This document shows positions 15,706-23,628 of a stretch of 50,490 nt of DNA, piece by piece. Made by a program: the position numbers and the translations under genes. The stretch comes from JBEIGE01 sp040382055 (lineage in GTDB: Bacteria; Pseudomonadota; Gammaproteobacteria; Burkholderiales; Burkholderiaceae_C). Below the pieces are notes generated by a model. It searched no databases and was not told the origin of the DNA. It saw only the letters and a program-made list of their open reading frames with translations. How positions within the stretch are numbered: position 1 is the first letter of the stretch; the number at the start of each line of letters is the position of its first letter. The stretch covers positions 1 to 50,490 of the forward strand of contig JBEIGE010000020.1 in assembly GCA_040382055.1 (NCBI GenBank). Direction: 5' to 3'.

Positions 15706-17454
15706 TCAGGCATTTCGCAGTGACGCAATTTGTCCGGTCTCCCATTGTTTAACCCAAGCCTCCAGCTCCTGCCCGGGCATAGGCCTTGCGATGCCATAGC
15801 CTTGAGCAAATTCGCAGCCGAGTTGCCTTAACTTGCGCATCTGCGCGGCAGTTTCCACGCCCTCTGCGATGACTTTCCGGCGAAAGACTTTGGCCAGGCC
15901 AAGAATCCCTTTAACGATGGCCATATCATCGCGGTCAGTCAACATGTCGATCACAAAACTACGGTCAATCTTGAGAACATCTGCGGGAAACTGCCTGAGA
16001 TAAGTCAGGGATGAATAGCCTGTTCCAAAATCGTCCAATGCAAACATGAAACCCATGGCTTGACAGGTGCGAATAACCTCTGAAACCCGTTCGGTATCCC
16101 TCAGCGCACTGGTCTCCAAAATCTCAAACATCACCATGCCTGGTTGCAACATCGGGTAGTGCCCCAGCAGCGCACGTAATTGCGTGATGAACCGCTCATC
16201 CAATAACTGATCCGCACCCACATTGACACTGATGGTGATTGACAAGCCGAGCGCCTGCCAAGCGACCTGCTGGGCAAAAGCCGTCGAGATCACCCATTCT
16301 CCGATGCGTAGGCTCAGAAAGTGATTCTCGATAAATGGCAAAAATTCTCCTGGCAATAACAAACCCCTCTCCGGATTTTGCCAACGGATAAGGGCCTCTG
16401 CGCCCCAGACTTGACCTGAAAGTAGGTTTACTTTTGGTTGGAAAAAGAGCACAAACTCGTCCTGCCCCAGTGCAATTTCAAGGCGCTCAAAAGTTTTGTT
16501 TTGAACCTGCCGCGCAGAGTCAAGGGTAACGTCAAAATAGTGAATGCGGTTTTTCCCGGTCTGCTTGGCGATATACATGGCCTGGTCTGCATGACGGATT
16601 AACTGATCGGCATCGGCAACGTCGCTTGGATAAATCGTGACGCCGATACTTGCTGAAACTCTCAACTCATGACCATCCACATTGACGACATCAGAGGCTG
16701 CGCGCAGAAGACGCTCGAGTACCGGCTGGCAGTCGTGTGCATCGTCCAGATCAACCAGCAAGACGACAAACTCGTCCCCGCCCAATCGAGCGATCGAGTC
16801 ACCTTGTCTTAAAGCGCCACTCAACCTTGACGCAAGAGTCTTCAGCAATTGGTCGCCCACATCATGGCCATACTGGTCGTTGACTGACTTGAATCCGTCA
16901 AGATCAAGGAAAGCCACTGCCAGCGACCTGAAGTTGCGCTTGCAGCTGAGCATGGCGCGCTGCAATCGATCAGACAACAGGACGCGGTTGGGCATTTTGG
17001 TCAAAACATCAAAATGAGCCATGTAACTGAGTTGATCCATGGCTGACTTGTGCAGGGTTACGTCGTGCAAGGCCCCAACGTATCCGGTTTTAATCCCCAC
17101 GATAGACAACTCCATCAAATGAGCAGTCTTCATTTGATTGGGAAAGCGCAGAACCGCACAGTCTTTTTGGGGCACATCTGTTGCTTGTGCCAACACCTCT
17201 TGATAAAGACCACAGTCTTCAGGCAACATAAACCCGTCGAGCGGTTTTCCAAGAGCTGATATTGCGGGGATTCCGGTCAACGCTTCCCAGGCGCGGTTGA
17301 CGTATACGATCAAGCCTGCAGAGTCGAGCTCAAACACCACCTCGGCCAACAAATCCAAACGCTGACGCATCCTGTTTTCGCTGTCCACCAAGGCCTCAAC
17401 CAAGCGGCTGGTTGCTGAAACCTGCAAGTCATTCAGTAACGAATCAGTTGCCAT
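15706..17454 (-). CDS. Cytosolic PAS-GGDEF-EAL bifunctional c-di-GMP enzyme
   Basis: A 582-residue protein without transmembrane helices. A PAS domain spans about residues 30-135 (YVNRAWEALTGI). The GGDEF domain has an intact GGDEF at 225-229 and an RxxD inhibitory site (RQGD, 216-219). The EAL domain has EAL at 353-355, EILETSAL near 444, DDFGTGYS at 474-481 and LKIDRSF near 495. Both cyclase and phosphodiesterase activities are therefore possible, with product inhibition of the cyclase. It lies 46 bases after the isochorismatase-like gene and 49 bases before the alpha/beta hydrolase gene, within a minus-strand run ending in the FeeM-like gene. Confidence 0.93.
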   Translation of the reverse strand: MATDSLLNDLQVSATSRLVEALVDSENRMRQRLDLLAEVVFELDSAGLIVYVNRAWEALTGIPAISALGKPLDGFMLPEDCGLYQEVLAQATDVPQKDCAVLRFPNQMKTAHLMELSIVGIKTGYVGALHDVTLHKSAMDQLSYMAHFDVLTKMPNRVLLSDRLQRAMLSCKRNFRSLAVAFLDLDGFKSVNDQYGHDVGDQLLKTLASRLSGALRQGDSIARLGGDEFVVLLVDLDDAHDCQPVLERLLRAASDVVNVDGHELRVSASIGVTIYPSDVADADQLIRHADQAMYIAKQTGKNRIHYFDVTLDSARQVQNKTFERLEIALGQDEFVLFFQPKVNLLSGQVWGAEALIRWQNPERGLLLPGEFLPFIENHFLSLRIGEWVISTAFAQQVAWQALGLSITISVNVGADQLLDERFITQLRALLGHYPMLQPGMVMFEILETSALRDTERVSEVIRTCQAMGFMFALDDFGTGYSSLTYLRQFPADVLKIDRSFVIDMLTDRDDMAIVKGILGLAKVFRRKVIAEGVETAAQMRKLRQLGCEFAQGYGIARPMPGQELEAWVKQWETGQIASLRNA

Positions 17455-17500
17455 TTATGAAACCTGAAGGATCAATCTACCTGCCAAGGACTTCCGAGAC

Positions 17501-18085
17501 TCAGGCCAGGGCAGCCGTAGTGACTTCAGCGTACAACGGGAAGACGCTGCTACAAAAAAAATCCTGTTCAGTGGTTGTTCGTGCCGACGTGCAGTCTGAA
17601 AGGACCGTGACGCTGTAACCACGCTCATAGGCAGCGCGCCCGGTAGAGTCAATGCACAGTGAGGTGACCATGCCAGCCAGCAAGACTTTCTCAATCTGAT
17701 TGGCTTTAAGGACCGTATCAAGCGCCGTGTTGGAAAAACCATTAAAACCTACCTTCCCCCCAACATAGACGATTCGGTCGCCAAAGGCTTTAACCTCAGG
17801 AATGGTCTCTGCGCCTGAGCTGCCCTGAGCAAACGCCCCAGACTCTTTGATCGTATGCAAGATACCCGAAGGACTTGCCAATGCACGGTAGTCTGGCGTT
17901 AAAACGATGGGGGTAGATACGATCAAGGCCTGGGTAGGTACTAATTTGGTGATCAGGGCAAGCGTTTGCTTTAGCACCTTGTCAACTAGGCCTGGCTCTT
18001 CCACCACACCGCGCAAAATCCCGTTCTGCGCAAAATAATCATTTTGGTAGCCCACCAAAATTAACGCAGTTCTTGCATAGTCCAT
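17501..18085 (-). CDS. Isochorismatase-like protein lacking the usual catalytic Asp
   Basis: A 194-residue isochorismatase-fold protein. Lys111 (GGKVGFNGF) and Cys144 (VTSLCIDST) of the catalytic triad are present. The position of the conserved Asp is glycine: the first strand reads LILVGYQNDYF instead of the usual VIDMQNDF, with codon GGC at residue 12. Activity by the standard mechanism is therefore doubtful; it may use another base or act as a binding protein. AAGGA precedes the ATG and lies in the small palindrome 18089-18103. It is the first gene of the minus-strand run that continues into the PAS-GGDEF-EAL gene and diverges from the FAD monooxygenase gene. Confidence 0.82.
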   Translation of the reverse strand: MDYARTALILVGYQNDYFAQNGILRGVVEEPGLVDKVLKQTLALITKLVPTQALIVSTPIVLTPDYRALASPSGILHTIKESGAFAQGSSGAETIPEVKAFGDRIVYVGGKVGFNGFSNTALDTVLKANQIEKVLLAGMVTSLCIDSTGRAAYERGYSVTVLSDCTSARTTTEQDFFCSSVFPLYAEVTTAALA

Positions 18086-18287
18086 ACATATTCCTTAGGA
18101 ATAAGAAATTACTCCCCAGGAAATAAGTATCGCACCAATAAATAGCCAGGCACAGGCAGCTTCAGGCCATGACCCTGAAATAGGGTGGGAAAGCCCTGCT
18201 TAACGGCGCTTCTTCTCGCGACTGTTCATTTAAAAATTAATTCCTTGTCGTCGACCCCTGTGAGTCAACCTTGAGTGAATTTTCAGA

Positions 18288-19841
18288 ATGAACAGCAATC
18301 TATTGGCTTTCAGCCGCGAGAATCGCACTTTGTGCCACATGGCATCGGCACAGCCTTGGTCAACCGTCCAGACACCTCCGGCGCACATCTACCAGCCCCT
18401 GGTCAAGGAAGCACCCTTACCCGTACTTAAAGTAGCTATTGCAGGGGGGGGGCCAGTGGGCTTGAGCCTAGCCCTGTTACTTGACCAAATAATGGGCAGG
18501 CAAGTAGAGATTCAGGTCTTCGACCATCGTTGGCGTAGCCAGGGCAATGGCGTCGTCTGGAAGACTGAAGCCGAGGGAAACATGCGCCGCCAGCAAGTCG
18601 TCACCATCCAGAGCCGACAGTACTCGGCTCTTGGCAATGAAATACAGGATGCGGTGTTCCATCCCGACTGGTGTACTCAAATGTGGCCGCCCGGCGCTGA
18701 ATGCTTACCGGGTAAAAACCCTCTGAATATTCCGATTGCCAAGCTTGAGGACAAGTTACTTGCTATTGCAGCGAGCAAGCGCTCAATCCAACTGGTGGCG
18801 CAGCGGTTTCATCCCGCGCAACTTGGCTTAGCCGAGGCATCTCCGCCACACGTACTGGCTATTTGCGAAGGCGCACGGTCAGAAATTAATGGCACGATGA
18901 GTCACTTCAAACACAAGTTTGGGTTACCTGATAAGACCATGTACTCGCACAAAGGACGGCACTTCGAAGACGTGGTGCTGGGTCTGCGCGTGAAATCCGA
19001 GCTCAGCGACCCTGCCGCTGTACTGCTCACCGTATCTCAAAACCGTTACTTGCTCAATGCGGTGCGTGGAGAGGGGTTTCTGAACATGCGCCTGACCGAG
19101 GGTGAGGCTCGTAGTCTGCGCGGAGTTGAAGCCGGGACCAATATTCCAGCTTCATCCCTAGAACCCGCTCTCTGGGAGCGCATTCAGGAGGGTCTGAGAC
19201 TCTTTGAAGTCAAGCCAGAGAACTTGAGCGCGATCGTGATGTTTCGCATCAGCATGATTCAGCGGCCACGTTTTAGTGCAGAACTCGTTCACAACAGCGC
19301 AGCCAGTCACGGGACTTTCGGTTTTTTGCTGGGTGACTCCGCCAATGCCATTCACTTTTGGCCCGGGCGAGGGCTCAACAGCGGGCTATCCTCGGCCATT
19401 TCGCTGGCACATTGCCTGAAAAAACATTGGCAAGGCAGACCGCTGCGAGATGCTGATTTTTTACGCCACGAAGCGGTGATGTCGATGTTGCAGTACCGCC
19501 ACAAAACACGTGCCTGGCGCCACATGGTCACAACCAATGCCCAAGGCGATCCACTACCTATTAATCAAAAAATCCACCAAGCCCTGAAGATCCGATCATG
19601 TGGCAGATACGACAAAGTAGATACGTTAAACGAGATGATGCTGCGTCTGGGTCAAGTACGCCAGCGATTGTCCAAGCGCATAGCTGGCTTGCCAGAAGAT
19701 GAGTTTTTGCATCAGCATCTGAGCAAGCTTAGCCTGAGTACGCTGCGCGTGATGCTTCACAGCGGTGCTTGGGACACTGCCCAGACGGGTGGAGAAGAAG
19801 TGAATGCAAGTGAATTACACGGCTTGTATGGCTGGGCCTGA
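18288..19841 (+). CDS. FAD-dependent aromatic-type monooxygenase
   Basis: A 517-residue flavoprotein with the N-terminal dinucleotide fold VAIAGGGPVGLSLALLL (GxGxxG at about 53-58). The second FAD motif GDSANAIHFWPGRGLNSG lies near residue 350, the GD/P pattern of PHBH-type monooxygenases. These use NAD(P)H and oxygen to hydroxylate small molecules. The substrate cannot be told, and the C-terminal 130 residues look unlike standard phenol hydroxylases. The codons of the GGG in the first motif form a run of nine G (18444-18452). A start at ATG 18339 (MASAQPW) is possible. It diverges from the isochorismatase-like gene. Confidence 0.78.
   Translation: MNSNLLAFSRENRTLCHMASAQPWSTVQTPPAHIYQPLVKEAPLPVLKVAIAGGGPVGLSLALLLDQIMGRQVEIQVFDHRWRSQGNGVVWKTEAEGNMRRQQVVTIQSRQYSALGNEIQDAVFHPDWCTQMWPPGAECLPGKNPLNIPIAKLEDKLLAIAASKRSIQLVAQRFHPAQLGLAEASPPHVLAICEGARSEINGTMSHFKHKFGLPDKTMYSHKGRHFEDVVLGLRVKSELSDPAAVLLTVSQNRYLLNAVRGEGFLNMRLTEGEARSLRGVEAGTNIPASSLEPALWERIQEGLRLFEVKPENLSAIVMFRISMIQRPRFSAELVHNSAASHGTFGFLLGDSANAIHFWPGRGLNSGLSSAISLAHCLKKHWQGRPLRDADFLRHEAVMSMLQYRHKTRAWRHMVTTNAQGDPLPINQKIHQALKIRSCGRYDKVDTLNEMMLRLGQVRQRLSKRIAGLPEDEFLHQHLSKLSLSTLRVMLHSGAWDTAQTGGEEVNASELHGLYGWA
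18444..18452. repeat. Nine-base G tract in the FAD-binding motif
   Basis: Nine consecutive G encode the GGG of the monooxygenase dinucleotide-binding loop. A one-base slip would disrupt the protein 55 codons in. It is a second long homopolymer, 4.2 kb from the one in the hydrolase gene. Confidence 0.6.
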
Positions 19842-19998
19842 GGGTAAATTCCGGGTACAGGCCACCGGATAAAGGCATTGGTTGCAACATCCAAATACCA
19901 ATCAATTAATATCTTCCAAGATTCAGATCAATCAACGCCTATTTGAACATTTCGGTGAAGCTGGTTTGCAACTCTACTTCTACCATTGGAGATAGTTA

Positions 19999-21753
19999 AT
20001 GTGTAATGCTTGCGATGAGAAATTCATGCAGTTCATGCGGGCTTATCAGGGCCGACGCGATGTACTCAGACGAATCGGGTCCGGGCTTCTTTTCAGCAGT
20101 TTGCCCGGGCTAAGCAGTATCTCTTCCCCTGCGTTGTCTGCGACTGCCACCAGCGGTTCGCCTGAGACTATTTTCTTGTCCAGTAACATTCGCACCATGG
20201 ATGCCAAGCGGCCTTTGGCTCAGGCCATTGCTGTTCGGGCTGGTCGCATCGTCGCCATAGGTAGCAGATCTAATGTGCTCTCACTCAAGGGCCAATCCAC
20301 CAAGGTGGTGGATTTCGGAGATCTGACCGTCCTTCCCGGGTTTGTTGACCCGCATATGCATTCGAATTTTTCCGGTTTGCGTCCCTGGCTTGATGTGGGC
20401 CCATTCACTACCAAAAACATGGAGGAAGCACGTCGAAAAATTGCCGCTGCGGCCGCCGCTGCCAAACCGGGTCAGTGGGTACAAGGCAAGATGCTAGACC
20501 CCTCCATCATGACGGGCAAGCCATTCACCCGCAGCGACCTCGACCTGCTTTCCCAAGAAGTACCCATATTTATTCTCGAATCCAACGGGCACGTAGCCTA
20601 TGCCAACTCCAAGGCCATCTCACTTGCCAAAGTTTCCAAAGAGTTGCCAGACCCACCGCAATCACGCTTTGTGCGAGATCAGAACGGCGAACTCACCGGC
20701 CGTCTTGAAGAGCCAGGTGCCTTTCAACCATTCATTACGGTCATGCCCTCACCGAGCTCCGCTGAACTCGTTGGATTCCTGCGAGCTGATCTCGACGATG
20801 CCTCCGCCAAAGGATGTACCGCCCTGCACGACTGCGGCATTGGCGGTCTATTTGCCGAGGGCGACTTGGCGCTGATTGATGCAGTGATGAAAAGCGATCC
20901 CGGCGTGCGATATGCAGGCATGCTGGTTTCAACCCATTTCAAGAAGTGGCAAGAGATGGGACTGCGCCCAGGAGTGCGCTCCAATCGTTTTACCTTGAAT
21001 GGCATCAAAGCCTGGTCAGACGGTTCAAACCAGGGCGGCACAGGCTATATGCGCCAGCCCTACCTTAACTCCAGCAACCGTGGTGCCCTCAACTACACAA
21101 CCGAAGAAATACAGAATGTGATTCAAGAGGCTCACTCGGCAGGCTGGCAACTCGGAGTGCATGCCAACGGCGATGGCGCCATTGACGTCGTGCTTGATGC
21201 TTTTGAACGGGTAACCGGAAAAGCGGGTAACCACAAGCCTCGCCATAGGATCGAGCACTGCAGTATCCTGCACGATGATCAAATTGCACGCATGAAAAAA
21301 CTGGGTATCTCGCCTTCGTTCCTGATCGGTCACGTACACTTTTGGGGTCGGGCATTTCAGGATCGTTTGCTTGGCCAAGCCCGTGCTAACCGGCTCGACC
21401 CTTGCAAGTCCGCTCTGTCGGGTGGGTTGCGAATTTCGCTGCACTCAGACTACAACGTTACGCCTATCGACCCCTTGCGCTGCATCCAAAATGCAGTTGT
21501 GCGAGACATGAATGAAGGCGGCGGAATACTTAATGCGGCAGAGAGAATCAGTCCATTTCAAGCGATTCGTGCCATGACTTTGGATGCTGCTTGGCAATGC
21601 CACCTTGATCATGTGTGCGGCAGTCTGGCTTACGGCAAAGCCGCCGACATTGTGGTGCTAGAGAAAGATCCAACCAAAGTTGTTCCGACAGATATTCAAT
21701 CCATCAAGATCCACTCTACTTGGCTCGATGGAGAAAAACGTTTTGGAGCCTGA
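19999..21753 (+). CDS. Exported amidohydrolase, YtcJ-like
   Basis: A 584-residue amidohydrolase_3 family protein. The metal site is visible as DPHMHSNF (HxH), LGVHANGDGA, HRIEHCSI and SLHSDYNVTP (Asp). The N terminus begins MCNACDEKF, a CxxC-type motif, then GRRDVLRRIGSG and a hydrophobic stretch that resembles a Tat signal set back from the start. Export is therefore likely but not certain. GGAGAT lies seven bases before the ATG, fixing the start. YtcJ-like enzymes have varied or unknown substrates (amides, carbamates, cyclic ureas). It lies 157 bases after the monooxygenase gene on the same strand. Confidence 0.85.
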   Translation: MCNACDEKFMQFMRAYQGRRDVLRRIGSGLLFSSLPGLSSISSPALSATATSGSPETIFLSSNIRTMDAKRPLAQAIAVRAGRIVAIGSRSNVLSLKGQSTKVVDFGDLTVLPGFVDPHMHSNFSGLRPWLDVGPFTTKNMEEARRKIAAAAAAAKPGQWVQGKMLDPSIMTGKPFTRSDLDLLSQEVPIFILESNGHVAYANSKAISLAKVSKELPDPPQSRFVRDQNGELTGRLEEPGAFQPFITVMPSPSSAELVGFLRADLDDASAKGCTALHDCGIGGLFAEGDLALIDAVMKSDPGVRYAGMLVSTHFKKWQEMGLRPGVRSNRFTLNGIKAWSDGSNQGGTGYMRQPYLNSSNRGALNYTTEEIQNVIQEAHSAGWQLGVHANGDGAIDVVLDAFERVTGKAGNHKPRHRIEHCSILHDDQIARMKKLGISPSFLIGHVHFWGRAFQDRLLGQARANRLDPCKSALSGGLRISLHSDYNVTPIDPLRCIQNAVVRDMNEGGGILNAAERISPFQAIRAMTLDAAWQCHLDHVCGSLAYGKAADIVVLEKDPTKVVPTDIQSIKIHSTWLDGEKRFGA

Positions 21754-21797
21754 CTGCTCAATCACTGTCACCGATTAAGGTGTAGGCCAAAATTTGA

Positions 21798-23432
21798 CTA
21801 ATCAGATTTCCTTGCTGGTGCCGCAAACCACTTGTCTTGCGGCACGATTTTCGGCTCTGCCGGATCGGAAAAATACTGTGGCGACATGATCTGCACACCA
21901 TATTCATTGAAGACGTCCTGTATGTTCGCGTGCAAAGCGCTCAGCAGCAATGCCCTTGGCCGTGGCTCAGACGGAACAGCCTGACAGACTAGCCGGTACT
22001 GTGGATACCAGTCGCTCAGGGCAGTTTGAAAGACCTGCGGCTGTGGATCGACCAGAACACCCTCGGTTCTCCGGGCTGCTTCCTCAAGCATGGCATTAAC
22101 CTGACGCCAAGGTGTGTCGTAGCCAATCGTGACCGTAGTGTCCAGAATAAAGCCATGACCTTTCACAATGCGCGAGTAGTTTTTTGTACTCGCATTGAGT
22201 ACCATTGAATTGGCCAAGTTCACTTCTTCTCCCATACCGGTGCGGATGCGGGTGGCGAACATGCCTAAATCTGTGACGGTACCTTCGTGCTCACCTATAC
22301 GTACATATTCACCTTTACGAAAAACGCGCCCATAGGTCAAAATTAAACCACTGGCGGCTTGCCCTACCAGGTTGGATGAGCCGAGTGTAATCATCAGTCC
22401 CAACAGGACTGATAGTCCCTTAAAAGCTTCAGTTTGTGCGCCAGGCAAATAGGGGTAAGCCATGGCCAAGCCAAACAGCCAAAGCGCAGCCTTAACGATA
22501 CGGCGTGTGGGTTCTGCCACCTCGGCATCAAGCCAGCTGACCTGAATATCGCCACTGCGGATACGTTCAAAAAGACTGTCCATGACACGTCCGCTCACGC
22601 TGACGATGTAAAAAATGACTGCCGCAGTAAAAATACCTGGAATTGCAGAAGCAACCGCACTGCCAAGCTGCAAGGTCAGCCCCAACAGAAATCCGCTGAG
22701 CAGTTCACCCCATGCACGGGTAAATGGAAAACTCGCGAGAACAAAGCTCAACCATTCATAGAACAACACGAAAAGCAGCAATTGAAAAAACACCTTGAGC
22801 GTTTTCTGAACAATCAAAGCCATGCGCTTTGGGTGAAACAGCTTGACTCCTGCAATATGTAGATTTTCTGAGCGACGCTCTATCAAAGCCATTACTCTTT
22901 TTGCTACAGCGTTTCGTGCGCGGGACAAACCCCATCCCAGTAAAAGTGCAACGAGTGAGGCTAGGCCAGCCTTAACCAAGGCTTTCAAAATACTTTCTAA
23001 ATTTCGGCTCTCCTGGCTCTCTGCTATTACAAGTTCAAGAGCAATAGCTGTTCGTTGAGACAAGCTCTCAAGTGACTCGTCCTGAAGCCGCCTTGCATCC
23101 TCAGGCGTGATAAAAAACGTGGTAGCGCCGTTGATCTGCAACATGATGCCTGCTGCCTCGACCTTCTGGGTGATCTTATAAGGTCCGGGCGAGTTCAGTT
23201 GTTCCTGCAGGCGGAGCTGTGCACGCTTGGCACGGTCCGGAGCTGAAACACCAAACAGACTGCCCCTGAAAGTCACAATGTCGCGATTGAAATACCGGAG
23301 AGTGGCTTCGCTGACCGCCGGTTTAGGTTCAGCAAGGTTATTCTCAGGGCTGCCCGCAAAAGCAATAGTCTGATAATGCCACAGCAGAAAGATAAGCAGA
23401 AATCGGGCTACCACTGAAAAATGATTCTTCAT
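21798..23432 (-). CDS. MscS-family mechanosensitive channel
   Basis: A 544-residue membrane protein with a signal peptide (to about IAFAGS), a periplasmic domain of some 120 residues and hydrophobic helices from about 150 to 355. It continues into the MscS core: the pore-lining TM3 region (LLGLMITLGSSNLVGQAASGLIL), then the beta domain YVRIGEHEGTVTDLGMFATRIRTG and EVNLANSMVLNAS. It releases solutes on hypo-osmotic shock. It is larger than E. coli MscS (286 residues) and resembles the intermediate-size family members with extra N-terminal helices. It diverges from the PF10136 gene across a 196-base gap. Confidence 0.92.
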   Translation of the reverse strand: MKNHFSVVARFLLIFLLWHYQTIAFAGSPENNLAEPKPAVSEATLRYFNRDIVTFRGSLFGVSAPDRAKRAQLRLQEQLNSPGPYKITQKVEAAGIMLQINGATTFFITPEDARRLQDESLESLSQRTAIALELVIAESQESRNLESILKALVKAGLASLVALLLGWGLSRARNAVAKRVMALIERRSENLHIAGVKLFHPKRMALIVQKTLKVFFQLLLFVLFYEWLSFVLASFPFTRAWGELLSGFLLGLTLQLGSAVASAIPGIFTAAVIFYIVSVSGRVMDSLFERIRSGDIQVSWLDAEVAEPTRRIVKAALWLFGLAMAYPYLPGAQTEAFKGLSVLLGLMITLGSSNLVGQAASGLILTYGRVFRKGEYVRIGEHEGTVTDLGMFATRIRTGMGEEVNLANSMVLNASTKNYSRIVKGHGFILDTTVTIGYDTPWRQVNAMLEEAARRTEGVLVDPQPQVFQTALSDWYPQYRLVCQAVPSEPRPRALLLSALHANIQDVFNEYGVQIMSPQYFSDPAEPKIVPQDKWFAAPARKSD

Positions 23433-23494
23433 ATGCTTATTCTATGAAAGGTCAGGGACGGACGGCGTGTGTCGGTATGAAGCCGAGATTGTTA

Positions 23495-23540
23495 ATTGCT
23501 AACCCGCCAGATTTACACTACAGCATGAAATGTTAGCAAT
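23495..23540. promoter_or_regulatory. Inverted repeat between the divergent channel and PF10136 genes
   Basis: Bases 23495-23503 (attgctaac) and 23532-23540 (gttagcaat) are perfect inverted copies 28 bases apart, midway between two divergent start codons. It may be a regulator site. A 9-base repeat in a gap of this size has a fair chance of being accidental. Confidence 0.3.
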
Positions 23541-23628
23541 GCTAGGGGCCACACATACACAAGCACAGTCATTTAATGTCTTGCAAGTCAAAAGGCATGA
23601 TTGAGACTTTAGCCTTTAAGAACCACAC

